A stretch of 39,780 nucleotides of DNA, taken from positions 1 through 39,780 of the forward strand of contig JASFUE010000001.1 in NCBI GenBank assembly GCA_050050435.1. Direction: 5' to 3'. Under the pieces are notes generated by a model. That model was given only the letters and a program-made list of their open reading frames with translations. It was not told where the DNA came from and made no database searches. Source of the stretch: SG8-40 sp050050435 (lineage in GTDB: Bacteria; Pseudomonadota; Gammaproteobacteria; Burkholderiales; Eutrophovitaceae). Below are positions 7,726-15,971 of the stretch, one piece after another; position 1 is the first letter of the stretch, and each line of letters begins with the position of its first letter. A program made the translations under genes and the position numbers.

Positions 7726-8114
7726 GACTTTCCATAAATGCGTTTGGGGTCTTCCAGCACCGGTTGAATGATGACCCAGTTCCCCGCTTCCAGTTTCCTG
7801 AAAAAACAACTCTCGCGGCCAGTATGGCACGCAATACCGCCAGTCTGCTCGACTTTGAGCAAAATCACGTCACCATCACAGTCGAGCAGTATTTCCTTGA
7901 CACTCTGGGTGTGACCTGATTCCTCGCCCTTGCGCCAGAGCCTGGAGCGCGAGCGCGACCAGTACACTGCTCGCGACGTCTGCACCGTTTCCATCAGTGC
8001 CTCGTGGTTCATCCACGCTACCATCAGCACATGGCCACTGACGGCATCCTGCGCGATCGCTGGCACCAGACCGTTGTCGTTCCACTGGACCTGTTCAAGC
8101 CAGTCTGAGCTCAT
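7722..8114 (-). CDS. hisI: Phosphoribosyl-AMP cyclohydrolase
   Basis: HisI opens the adenine ring of phosphoribosyl-AMP. The 130-residue protein shows the SRSRLWRKGEESGHTQ core, the Mg-binding DCDGD (D78, D80, D82) and the zinc cysteines C79, C96 and C103 (GGIACHTGRESCFF). It overlaps hisF and hisE by 4 bp on either side, so the block is translationally coupled. Confidence 0.97.
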   Translation of the reverse strand: MSSDWLEQVQWNDNGLVPAIAQDAVSGHVLMVAWMNHEALMETVQTSRAVYWSRSRSRLWRKGEESGHTQSVKEILLDCDGDVILLKVEQTGGIACHTGRESCFFRKLEAGNWVIIQPVLEDPKRIYGKS

Positions 8115-8881
8115 GTCCGCACCTCGAGTCCAGCGGCGGCAAGGCGTCTCTTGACGTCGGCAACCGTGAGTTCGCCATAGTGAAAAACACTGGCCGCCAG
8201 AAGTGCATCCGCGCCACCTTCAGTCACCCCGTCTATGAAGTCCTCAACGCTTCCGACTCCACCACTGGCGATGATCGGCACATCCAATGCATCCGAGAAA
8301 GCCCTGGTGAGTTCCAGGTCGAAGCCCGCCTTGGTCCCGTCCCGATCCATGCTGGTCAGCAATATTTCGCCTGCGCCAGCTTGCTGCATGCGCTTACCCC
8401 ACTCAACCGCATCGATACCGGTCGGTTTGCGCCCGCCATGGGTATAGACCTCCCAGCGCAACGGCGAAGAACCGGCAACCCGCCTTGCATCCACTGCCAC
8501 GACGATACATTGGGAACCAAAACGCGCCGCCGCCTCCTCGACGAATTTCGGATTCACGACCGCAGCCGTGTTGATGCTGACCTTGTCTGCCCCGGCATTG
8601 AGCAGGCTGCGCACGTCGTCCACTGTTCGTACGCCACCACCGACGGTCAGCGGAATAAATACCTGGGCCGCGACTTCCTCGATGACGTGCACGATGAGTC
8701 CTCGTTCATCACTGCTCGCAGTGATATCGAGAAAGCACAGTTCATCGGCCCCTTGCTCGTCGTAACGTCTGGCAATTTCGACCGGATCCCCCGCATCGCG
8801 CAAGTCGACGAAATTGACGCCCTTGACGACCCGCCCGCCGGTGACGTCGAGGCATGGAATCACGCGTTTGGAAAGTCCCAT
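8111..8881 (-). CDS. hisF: Imidazole glycerol phosphate synthase, cyclase subunit HisF
   Basis: HisF uses ammonia from HisH to make imidazole glycerol phosphate and AICAR. The 256-residue (beta-alpha)8 barrel has the two catalytic aspartates D12 (IPCLDVTGGRVVKG) and D131 (VVAVDARRV), and phosphate-binding glycine loops (TVGGGVRT, IASGGVGS). It overlaps hisI by 4 bp and follows hisA by 24 bases. Confidence 0.98.
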   Translation of the reverse strand: MGLSKRVIPCLDVTGGRVVKGVNFVDLRDAGDPVEIARRYDEQGADELCFLDITASSDERGLIVHVIEEVAAQVFIPLTVGGGVRTVDDVRSLLNAGADKVSINTAAVVNPKFVEEAAARFGSQCIVVAVDARRVAGSSPLRWEVYTHGGRKPTGIDAVEWGKRMQQAGAGEILLTSMDRDGTKAGFDLELTRAFSDALDVPIIASGGVGSVEDFIDGVTEGGADALLAASVFHYGELTVADVKRRLAAAGLEVRT

Positions 8882-8905
8882 GGTTTTCAGGTGCGGGCGC
8901 CGCGA

Positions 8906-9685
8906 TCAAGACGCACCGTCCGACCCGCTTTCTCCGTCCCCGGCCTGCTGTCCCAACTTCTCAACCAGTTTCTGCGCAGCTGAAAAATCGAGCTTGCCTT
9001 CATAGATGGCCCGGCCCGTAATGGCACCCATTACACCCTCGTCCTCGACACCGCACAGCTTTTCGATGTCCGTCAGCGAGTTGATGCCACCACTGGCGAT
9101 CACCGGAACTGTCAAGGCGCGCGCCAGATCGACGGTCGCGCCAATATTCACACCGGTAAGCATGCCATCACGGCCGATGTCGGTGTAAATCACCGCTTCG
9201 ATGCCGTAGTCCTGAAATTTCTGCGCCAGGTCAATAACGTCGTGCCCGGTCATTTTTGACCAACCCTCTACCGCAACCTTGCCGTCCCTTGCGTCAAGCG
9301 CAACGATGACGTGCCCCGGGAAAGCGAGACAGGCATCCTGAAGAAAACCCGGCGTCTTGACCGCAGCCGTGCCGACCACGATATAGGAGACGCCGTCGTC
9401 GATATAACGTTCGATAGTATCGAGATCGCGAATACCGCCACCAAGTTGGACAGGAATATCGTCCCCAGCAGCGGCGACCACGGCCTTGATGGCCTCCTCG
9501 TTTTTTGGCTTGCCGGCAAAAGCGCCATTAAGGTCGACAAGGTGCAGACGCTGCGCGCCCTGATCTACCCAGTGACGCGCCATTGCACCCGGGTCTTCGG
9601 AAAAAACGGTCGCATCGTTCATGTCGCCTTGTTTCAGGCGAACGCACTGCCCATCCTTCAGATCGATAGCAGGAATAATTAACAT
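8906..9685 (-). CDS. hisA: ProFAR isomerase HisA
   Basis: HisA opens the ribose of ProFAR by an Amadori rearrangement. The 259-residue barrel is homologous to HisF and has catalytic D8 (IPAIDLKDG) and D131 (VALDARDG), with YTDIGRDGMLTG and ASGGINS loops. The C-terminal tail after about residue 247 is short, polar and Gly/Ser/Asp-rich, longer than in most HisA proteins. It starts 90 bases after hisH; that gap shows no recognisable signal. Confidence 0.97.
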   Translation of the reverse strand: MLIIPAIDLKDGQCVRLKQGDMNDATVFSEDPGAMARHWVDQGAQRLHLVDLNGAFAGKPKNEEAIKAVVAAAGDDIPVQLGGGIRDLDTIERYIDDGVSYIVVGTAAVKTPGFLQDACLAFPGHVIVALDARDGKVAVEGWSKMTGHDVIDLAQKFQDYGIEAVIYTDIGRDGMLTGVNIGATVDLARALTVPVIASGGINSLTDIEKLCGVEDEGVMGAITGRAIYEGKLDFSAAQKLVEKLGQQAGDGESGSDGAS

Positions 9686-9775
9686 GATCGAAAATTCTGT
9701 TTACACACTATTACAAGGTAAGGTCGGTCGCCCAAACACAACGAAACAGCCGCAAGTTCCTGGCACAGGTCGGAG

Positions 9776-10459
9776 TCAAACGTCAGCCGTTCCGATCGCC
9801 TCATCTTTTAACCTGTCCGCCGCCACGTCCCACTTGATGAAATTGGACAACAGCTTGAGCCCTGCGGCCTGACTCTTCTCCGGGTGAAATTGCACAGCAA
9901 AAATGTTATTGCGCGCCACCGCACTCGTAAAGGCGAAGGGGTAGCATGTTGTCCCCACCACCAGTTCCGGGTCCGATACTTCGACATAGTAACTGTGCAC
10001 GAAATAAAAACGGCTGCCGTCTTCGATGCCCTGCCACATGGCATGCGCGCGATTCTGGTAGACCTGGTTCCAACCCATGTGTGGGACCTTTAGCTTGTTT
10101 CCGGCCTCATCAAGCATTCGTTCTCCCGGAAAACGCGCCACATTTCCGGGCAGCAGCCCGAGTCCTTCGACATCGCCTTCTTCGCTGTGTTCGAACAGCA
10201 TTTGCAGACCAATACACAGCCCCAGGAAAGGTTTGTGTTCCGACGCGGCAATGATCGCATCGCGTAATCCGCGCGCCTCGAGCTCACGGATGCAATCGGG
10301 CATGGCACCCTGCCCCGGAAACACGATCCTGTCTGCGGCATGGATATCCTCCGGATTGTCGGTGACCATCACCTCGCACTCCGGCGCGACATGCTCGAGC
10401 GCCTTCGCGACGGAGCGAAGGTTGCCCATGCCATAGTCGACTACAGCAATCTTGGACAT
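9776..10459 (-). CDS. hisH: Imidazole glycerol phosphate synthase, glutaminase subunit HisH
   Basis: HisH supplies ammonia from glutamine to HisF. From the ATG giving MSKIAVVDYGMGNLRS the protein has 227 residues; a TTG two codons earlier is possible but unneeded. The class I glutaminase triad is C82 (LGLCIGLQML), H192 and E194 (VQFHPEKS). The protein continues about 15 residues beyond the usual end with a charged tail ending GTADV. It lies 15 bases after hisB. Confidence 0.97.
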   Translation of the reverse strand: MSKIAVVDYGMGNLRSVAKALEHVAPECEVMVTDNPEDIHAADRIVFPGQGAMPDCIRELEARGLRDAIIAASEHKPFLGLCIGLQMLFEHSEEGDVEGLGLLPGNVARFPGERMLDEAGNKLKVPHMGWNQVYQNRAHAMWQGIEDGSRFYFVHSYYVEVSDPELVVGTTCYPFAFTSAVARNNIFAVQFHPEKSQAAGLKLLSNFIKWDVAADRLKDEAIGTADV

Positions 10460-10474
10460 AAGCAAAACGCGGAT

Positions 10475-11062
10475 CTAGAGGCTGCCCTTGGTCGATGGCA
10501 GGGCCTGGCTCGCACGCGGATCGAGTTCCGACGCCGCACGCAATGCTCGGCCAAATGCCTTGAAAATGGTTTCGGCTTGATGATGCGCGTTTTCCCCGGT
10601 CAGGTTGGCCAGGTGCAAGGTGACCTGTGCATGATTGACAAACCCCTGAAAGAACTCCCGGATCAGATCGACGTCGAATTCTCCGATCAATCCCCGAACA
10701 TACTCGACGCGATATTCCAGTCCGGGCCGACCGGACAAATCCATGACGGCACGTGATAGCGCCTCGTCGAGAGGAACAAAAGCGTGCCCGTATCTGCGAA
10801 CACCTCTCTTGTCGCCAATAGCCTTGAAGAATGCCTGCCCCAGGGTGATCCCGACGTCTTCCACCGTATGGTGTGCGTCGATGTGCAAATCGCCTTTGGC
10901 TTCGACAACCAGGTCGACCAAACCGTGTCGTGCCACCTGGTCCAGCATGTGATCAAAAAATCCGATCCCGGTCGACAGTGAGGACTGTCCGGTTCCGTCG
11001 AGATCGAGCTCGACCCTGATTTGCGTCTCCAGGGTATTACGGGTGACTTGAGCCTTGCGCAT
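10475..11062 (-). CDS. hisB: Imidazoleglycerol-phosphate dehydratase
   Basis: HisB removes water from imidazole glycerol phosphate. From the ATG giving MRKAQVTRNTLETQI it has 195 residues, the standard length for the stand-alone enzyme without a phosphatase domain. The paired metal-binding motifs are visible: H64-H65-x-x-E68 and H160-H161-x-x-E164. The frame stays open upstream, and an ATG at 11146 preceded by GGAGAG could add 28 residues (starting MAGQVVEVRG); family length argues against it. The 121 bases between hisC and this start otherwise hold no gene. Confidence 0.95.
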   Translation of the reverse strand: MRKAQVTRNTLETQIRVELDLDGTGQSSLSTGIGFFDHMLDQVARHGLVDLVVEAKGDLHIDAHHTVEDVGITLGQAFFKAIGDKRGVRRYGHAFVPLDEALSRAVMDLSGRPGLEYRVEYVRGLIGEFDVDLIREFFQGFVNHAQVTLHLANLTGENAHHQAETIFKAFGRALRAASELDPRASQALPSTKGSL

Positions 11063-11183
11063 TGCCAATGGTTCTCTCAGCAGATTGCAATCGTAACCCA
11101 AATTAACGCTTCCGGCGCCCCGGACTTCAACAACTTGCCCGGCCATGCCGGATTCTCTCCGGCGGTCTTGATCAGGAAGCCGG

Positions 11184-12245
11184 TCATTCGAGCGCCTGGC
11201 GCGCGGCCGCGAGCAAGGCATCGCATTGCGGCTCGGTGCCGACGCTGATCCGCAACCACGGCGCAATGCGTGGCGGCTTGCGGAAGTGGCGGACCAGTAC
11301 GCCTTTCTCGCGAAGGCTGGCCGACAGCTCGGACGCTTCCCGGGCGGGATGGCGCGCCAATACGAAATTTGCGGCCGAAGGCAGCACTTCGAAACCCAGA
11401 TTTCCCAGCTCCGAGATCAGGCGGCTCCGGCTCTCCACGATCATCCGGCACCTGGATTCGGTGTATGCGACGTCCTCGATGGCGGCGATCGCCGCTTTTT
11501 GGGCAAGACGATCCAGCGGGTAGGAATTGAAGCTGTCCTTGACCCGGTCCAGACCAGCGATCAGCTCCTCATGGCCAATTGCGTAACCAATGCGCAGGCC
11601 TGCCAGCGCATGCGACTTCGACAAGGTGCGGGTCACCAGCAAATTCGGGTAATCATGCACCAGCGGCACCGCCGATTCACAGCCAAACGCAACGTACGCT
11701 TCATCGACGACAACGACCGAGTCCGTGTTCGCTTCCAGCAAACGCCGGATGTTCGAGACATCGAGCGCCAGCCCCGTTGGCGCATTGGGATTGGGAAATA
11801 TGATGCCGCCGTTCTCCTGCAAATAGTCGTCAATGTCGATTTCAAATCGCGATTTGAGCGGGATTTCCCGGTAGGGCGCGCTGAACAAATGGCAATACAC
11901 CGGGTAAAAGCTGTAAGTCACATCAGGAAACAATACCGGCGCCTGGTGCGTGAGCAAGGCACGGAACGTGTGCGCGAGCACTTCGTCCGAACCATTCCCG
12001 ACGAACACGTTTGCCTGGCTGACTCCGGATTGTTTCGCGATCGCGGCTCGCAACCCGGCGCTGACTGGATCGGGATAAAGCCGCAACGAGTCGTTGATAT
12101 TGCTGCGCAAGACCTCGAGCGCACGCGGGCTCGGGCCGTAGGGATTTTCGTTGGTGTTGAGTTTCACGACATCAGCGCGCTCGGTCTGCTCCCCCGGTAC
12201 ATACGGGGTCAGGCCATGAACCACATCGCTCCAGAAACGGCTCAT
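11184..12245 (-). CDS. hisC: Histidinol-phosphate aminotransferase
   Basis: HisC is a PLP-dependent class I/II aminotransferase that converts imidazole acetol phosphate to histidinol phosphate. The 353-residue protein shows LNTNENPYGPSP, N154-APTG, the PLP-ring aspartate D181 (VVDEAYVAF) and the Schiff-base lysine K210 (RTLSKSHALAGLRIG). The start overlaps the hisD stop by 4 bp. Confidence 0.97.
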   Translation of the reverse strand: MSRFWSDVVHGLTPYVPGEQTERADVVKLNTNENPYGPSPRALEVLRSNINDSLRLYPDPVSAGLRAAIAKQSGVSQANVFVGNGSDEVLAHTFRALLTHQAPVLFPDVTYSFYPVYCHLFSAPYREIPLKSRFEIDIDDYLQENGGIIFPNPNAPTGLALDVSNIRRLLEANTDSVVVVDEAYVAFGCESAVPLVHDYPNLLVTRTLSKSHALAGLRIGYAIGHEELIAGLDRVKDSFNSYPLDRLAQKAAIAAIEDVAYTESRCRMIVESRSRLISELGNLGFEVLPSAANFVLARHPAREASELSASLREKGVLVRHFRKPPRIAPWLRISVGTEPQCDALLAAARQALE

Positions 12246-13543
12246 CGTGAAATGCGCAAGCGCGCAGATTGCGCGTGGGCATCCAGCCCTTCGCCATCAG
12301 CGAGCTCGGCGGCGATTGCCCCCAGGCTGGCCGCGCCCTCGCGAGAGACCGAAATCAAACTGGTGCGCTTCTGAAAATCGTAGACGCCCAGGGGTGAAGA
12401 GAAGCGCGCCGTGCGCGCTGTCGGCAGCACATGGTTCGGCCCGGCGCAGTAATCGCCCAGCGCTTCCGATGCGTAGCGGCCAAGAAATATTGCACCCGCG
12501 TGCCGTATGCGATCGAGCAGGGCATCAGGGTCAGCCACGGACAATTCCAGATGCTCCGGAGCAATCCGGTTTGCTACCTCGCATGCCTCGTCAAGACCGG
12601 TGACGTGGATCAGTGCACCACGGTCGGCAAGAGACCTGGCAATCACCTCGCGGCGTGGCATTTGCGCAAGCTGGCGTTCGATGCTCGCCGCCACGCGGTC
12701 GAGGAAATCGGCGCCCGGGCTCAGCAGTATCGACTGCGCCATTTCATCGTGCTCGGCCTGAGAAAACATATCCATCGCTATCCAGTCCGGGTCGGTTTCA
12801 CCGTCACAAATGACCAGGATTTCCGATGGCCCCGCGACCATGTCGATGCCGACCACACCGAACACCCGCCGTTTGGCCGCTGCGACATATGCGTTTCCAG
12901 GGCCAACGATCTTGTCGACCTGCGGAATGCTCTCGGTGCCGTACGCAAGCGCGGCGATGGCCTGGGCTCCGCCGACCGTGATCACGCGTTCCACGCCGGC
13001 AATATGCGCTGCCGCCAATACCAGATCGTTGCGTTGTCCCGCGGGCGTGGGAACCACCATGATGACCTCGGCGACGCCGGCAACCTTGGCCGGGATCGTG
13101 TTCATCAGCACCGTAGACGGATACGCCGCCTTGCCGCCCGGCACATAGACGCCAACGCGATCCAGCGCCGTGATTTTCTGCCCCAGCCGGGTGCCGTCGG
13201 CTTCGACGAAATCCCACGACTCGGCTCGTTGTTTTTCGTGGTAGGCGCGGATGCGCGAAGCAGCCACTTCAAGCGCGTTGCGTTGTGCTTCCGGTAATCC
13301 GGCAAATGCCACCTGCAACGCCTGAGCCGGCAGGATCAAATCGCTGACACTGCCTGCTTCGAGCCTGTCGAAACGGCGGGTGTACTCGAGAAGCGCCTTG
13401 TCGCCGTCCTTGCGCACAGCGCGCAAAATCTCCGTTACTGCAGATTCGATGCCTTCGTCCTGGGATTCCTCGTAGGCCAGCAACGCGTCCAGGCGCTGCG
13501 CAAAATCGGGCTCGGCGCTCGACAATCTGTTGATCACACTCAT
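12242..13543 (-). CDS. hisD: Histidinol dehydrogenase
   Basis: HisD performs the last two NAD-dependent oxidations to histidine. The 433-residue protein carries the zinc ligands Q262 and H265 (FSQAEHDEMA), D364 (LGDYCAGPNHVLPT) and H423 near the C-terminus, and the catalytic pair E330-H331 (IAPEHLEL). Its length is standard. It overlaps hisG upstream and hisC downstream by 4 bp each. Confidence 0.98.
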   Translation of the reverse strand: MSVINRLSSAEPDFAQRLDALLAYEESQDEGIESAVTEILRAVRKDGDKALLEYTRRFDRLEAGSVSDLILPAQALQVAFAGLPEAQRNALEVAASRIRAYHEKQRAESWDFVEADGTRLGQKITALDRVGVYVPGGKAAYPSTVLMNTIPAKVAGVAEVIMVVPTPAGQRNDLVLAAAHIAGVERVITVGGAQAIAALAYGTESIPQVDKIVGPGNAYVAAAKRRVFGVVGIDMVAGPSEILVICDGETDPDWIAMDMFSQAEHDEMAQSILLSPGADFLDRVAASIERQLAQMPRREVIARSLADRGALIHVTGLDEACEVANRIAPEHLELSVADPDALLDRIRHAGAIFLGRYASEALGDYCAGPNHVLPTARTARFSSPLGVYDFQKRTSLISVSREGAASLGAIAAELADGEGLDAHAQSARLRISR

Positions 13544-14205
13544 CGCTTCGCTCCGGCCACGGCTTCGGAAAACGCTTCGAGCATCGGCTGCACCGCATGC
13601 CGTTTGAGTTTGAGCGCTGCCTGATTCACGATCAGGCGCGAACTGATCGGCATGATTTCCTCGACCGCGCGCAGATTGTTGGCCTTGAGCGTATTGCCAC
13701 TGGAGACCAGGTCCACAATCGCTTCGGCCAGCCCCGCCAGGGGGGCCAGTTCCATCGAACCGTAGAGCTTGATCAGGTCGACGTGCACGCCTTTGGCGCC
13801 GAAGTGCCCGCGCGCAATTTTCACGTACTTGGTTGCGACCCTGAGCCGCGCGCCCTGGCGCACGGCTGATTCGTAGTCGAAATCTCCCGCAACGGCCACC
13901 ATCATGCGACAGCGCGCAATATGCAGATCCAGCGGCTGATACAACCCGTCCCCACCATGCTCGAGCAGCACGTCCTTGCCCGCAATACCCATGTCAGCGG
14001 CGCCGTATTGCACATAGGTCGGCACATCTGAAGCACGCACGATGATGATTTTCACATCGGGGCGATTGGTGGTAATGACGAGCTTGCGGGATTTTTCCGG
14101 ATCGTCTGCCGGTTCGATCCCCACAGAATTGAGAAGCGGCAACGTCTCGTCAAATATGCGCCCTTTTGACAGTGCCAGCGTGATAATGCCTGTATCTCCT
14201 ACCAA
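13540..14205 (-). CDS. hisG: ATP phosphoribosyltransferase, short form (HisG)
   Basis: HisG joins ATP and PRPP, the committed step of the pathway. At about 220 residues this is the short catalytic form without the C-terminal regulatory domain; such enzymes work and are histidine-inhibited only together with HisZ, which is not in this window. Motifs include LALSKGRIFDET, GAADMGIAGKD and the PRPP loop LVSSGNTLKANNL. No ATG start exists. The listed start is a TTG with AGGAA 7 bases upstream. An ATT six codons later has GGTAGGAG 8 bases before it and would give the more typical N-terminus (M)ITLALSKGR. Confidence 0.95.
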   Translation of the reverse strand: MVGDTGIITLALSKGRIFDETLPLLNSVGIEPADDPEKSRKLVITTNRPDVKIIIVRASDVPTYVQYGAADMGIAGKDVLLEHGGDGLYQPLDLHIARCRMMVAVAGDFDYESAVRQGARLRVATKYVKIARGHFGAKGVHVDLIKLYGSMELAPLAGLAEAIVDLVSSGNTLKANNLRAVEEIMPISSRLIVNQAALKLKRHAVQPMLEAFSEAVAGAKR

Positions 14206-14333
14206 AGCAGCGTTCCTGTTCCTCTATTCATTTACAAACATGATACCGGGCGGATATGCCCGCCAAACCGTTGCCGCCAGGGTAAACGCGCCCGGTTCAG
14301 ATTGCCTCGCGCTAATCCTGAAAATGACCGGGC

Positions 14334-14380
14334 TCAGTTTGCCCGTTTGATGCGCGCACCCCACCCATAGCGCTTTTGGC
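14334..14380 (-). pseudogene. Relic second copy of the murA 3' end
   Basis: Read on the minus strand, bases around 14334-14357 encode GARIKRAN followed by TGA, the same last eight residues and stop as murA (14445-14468). At the DNA level 21 of 24 bases agree, and similarity fades over the next 20 bases. It sits in the 239-base gap between murA and hisG, which has no other gene. It looks like the remnant of a partial tandem duplication. A 92-codon open frame across this gap in another frame is not supported as a gene. Confidence 0.6.
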
Positions 14381-14444
14381 TCCGGCCGCGGGCCAAATGA
14401 CCCGCTTGACCTGCCGCGCACGTCAGCCTTCACCGAAAGCTCAC

Positions 14445-15698
14445 TCAGTTGGCGCGCTTGATGCGCGCCCCCAACTGACCGAGCTTTTCCTCGATACATT
14501 CATAGCCGCGATCCAGGTGGTATATCCGGTCCACCAGGGTCTCGCCATCGGCAACCAGCCCTGCAATCACGAGGCTTGCCGATGCACGCAGATCAGTTGC
14601 CATTACCCGTGCGCCTTGTAACCGCTCGACACCCTGCACAACCGCGATGTTGCCTTCAACATCGATTTCGGCGCCCAGTCGCTTCAGTTCCTGTGCGTGC
14701 ATGAACCGGTTCTCGAAAATCGTTTCAGTAATTACACCGGTACCATCCGCCACCGAATTGAGCGCCATCAACTGCGCCTGCATATCGGTCGGGAAAGCCG
14801 GGTAAGGCGCAGTACGCGCATTGACTGCCACCGGCTTCGTGCCGCTTTGTAGCGATATCCAGTCATCGCCGTGCTCGACAACGGCGCCCGCTTCGCGAAG
14901 CTTCGCAATGACCGCGCCAAGAATATCTGCACGCGCGCCGGCCAGCTTGACACTGCCGCCGGTCGCTGCGGCAGCAGCGAGAAACGTACCGGTTTCGATG
15001 CGGTCGGGCATCACCCGATGATCCGCACCGTGCAACCGGTCCACACCTTCGATCGTGATCACGTCGGTGCCGGCTCCACTCACGCGCGCACCCATGGCAT
15101 TGAGACACAGAGCAAGATCGACCACTTCCGGCTCGAGCGCCGCATTCTCGATCACGGTGGTGCCGTCAGCCAGTGTTGCCGCCATCATCAGATTCTCGGT
15201 TCCGGTTACTGTAACCAGATCCATTTCGATCCGCGCACCACGCAAACGCGAGGCACGGGCGTTGATATAACCGCTGTCGATGCTGATCTCTGCCCCCAGC
15301 GCCTCCAGCCCCTTGATGTGCTGGTCAACGGGACGCTGACCGATTGCGCAACCGCCAGGCAACGATACGCTCGCTTCACCAAAGCGCGCCACCAGGGGGC
15401 CAAGCACCAATATGGACGCGCGCATTGTTTTGACCAGTTCGTAGGAAGCAACCCGCCGATCGAGCTGCGCGGCATTGATACTGACCCCGAGCTTCTCGTC
15501 CAGCGACACCTCCACGCCCATCTGGCCAAGCAACGTGAGCATGGTGGTCACGTCACGCAGGTGCGGCAGATTCTGGATCCGCAACGTTTCCGGCGACAGG
15601 ATGCAGGCGCAAAGGATCGGCAGCGCCGCATTCTTGGCGCCCGAAACTCTCACTTCACCGGAGAGGGGGATGCCTCCCTGAATGACCAGTTTGTCCAC
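14445..15698 (-). CDS. murA: UDP-N-acetylglucosamine 1-carboxyvinyltransferase
   Basis: MurA transfers enolpyruvate from PEP to UDP-GlcNAc, the first committed step of peptidoglycan synthesis. The 417-residue protein has the conserved SGAKNAALPIL N-terminus (K22, N23) and the active-site cysteine C117 in LPGGCAIGQRP; this cysteine is the residue fosfomycin attacks in the family, and nothing here suggests intrinsic resistance. The TDMQAQLMAL and FENRFMH segments also match. The start codon is GTG, 15 bases after ibaG, with no strong ribosome binding site. Confidence 0.98.
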   Translation of the reverse strand: MDKLVIQGGIPLSGEVRVSGAKNAALPILCACILSPETLRIQNLPHLRDVTTMLTLLGQMGVEVSLDEKLGVSINAAQLDRRVASYELVKTMRASILVLGPLVARFGEASVSLPGGCAIGQRPVDQHIKGLEALGAEISIDSGYINARASRLRGARIEMDLVTVTGTENLMMAATLADGTTVIENAALEPEVVDLALCLNAMGARVSGAGTDVITIEGVDRLHGADHRVMPDRIETGTFLAAAAATGGSVKLAGARADILGAVIAKLREAGAVVEHGDDWISLQSGTKPVAVNARTAPYPAFPTDMQAQLMALNSVADGTGVITETIFENRFMHAQELKRLGAEIDVEGNIAVVQGVERLQGARVMATDLRASASLVIAGLVADGETLVDRIYHLDRGYECIEEKLGQLGARIKRAN

Positions 15699-15713
15699 GG
15701 CGGTATTTGCCGG

Positions 15714-15950
15714 CTAGTGTTCGGCCCACTGTTCTGGTGTGAGGGTACGCATCGAAAGCGCGTGTATTTCCTCTCGCATACGGTCGCCCAGCGCACGATA
15801 GACTATCTGGTGCTGCTGCACGCGATTCTTGTTGCGGAATTCAGGGCTGACGATCACGGCCTCGAAATGGTGGCCGTCACCCACCACCTCAACGTGATCG
15901 CAGGGGAGACTTTCCTTGATATACGACTTTACGGTCTCTGGGGTAAGCAT
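15714..15950 (-). CDS. ibaG: BolA-family protein IbaG
   Basis: A 78-residue BolA/IbaG protein with the conserved FEAVIVSPEF strand, the NRVQQHQIVYRALGDRM helix and H63 in IHALSMRTLTPEQW. BolA proteins pair with monothiol glutaredoxins in Fe-S handling. The placement next to murA and the mla genes is that of E. coli ibaG (yrbA), which supports IbaG rather than BolA proper. The start is an ATG with only an A-rich stretch upstream. Confidence 0.92.
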   Translation of the reverse strand: MLTPETVKSYIKESLPCDHVEVVGDGHHFEAVIVSPEFRNKNRVQQHQIVYRALGDRMREEIHALSMRTLTPEQWAEH

Positions 15951-15971
15951 CTTTTTGGTTGCAGACTGGCG

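Noticed and set aside
14224..14499. 91-codon minus-strand open frame across the murA-hisG gap
   Set aside because: It overlaps the murA 3' end in another frame, and its internal repeat is explained by the relic murA duplication.
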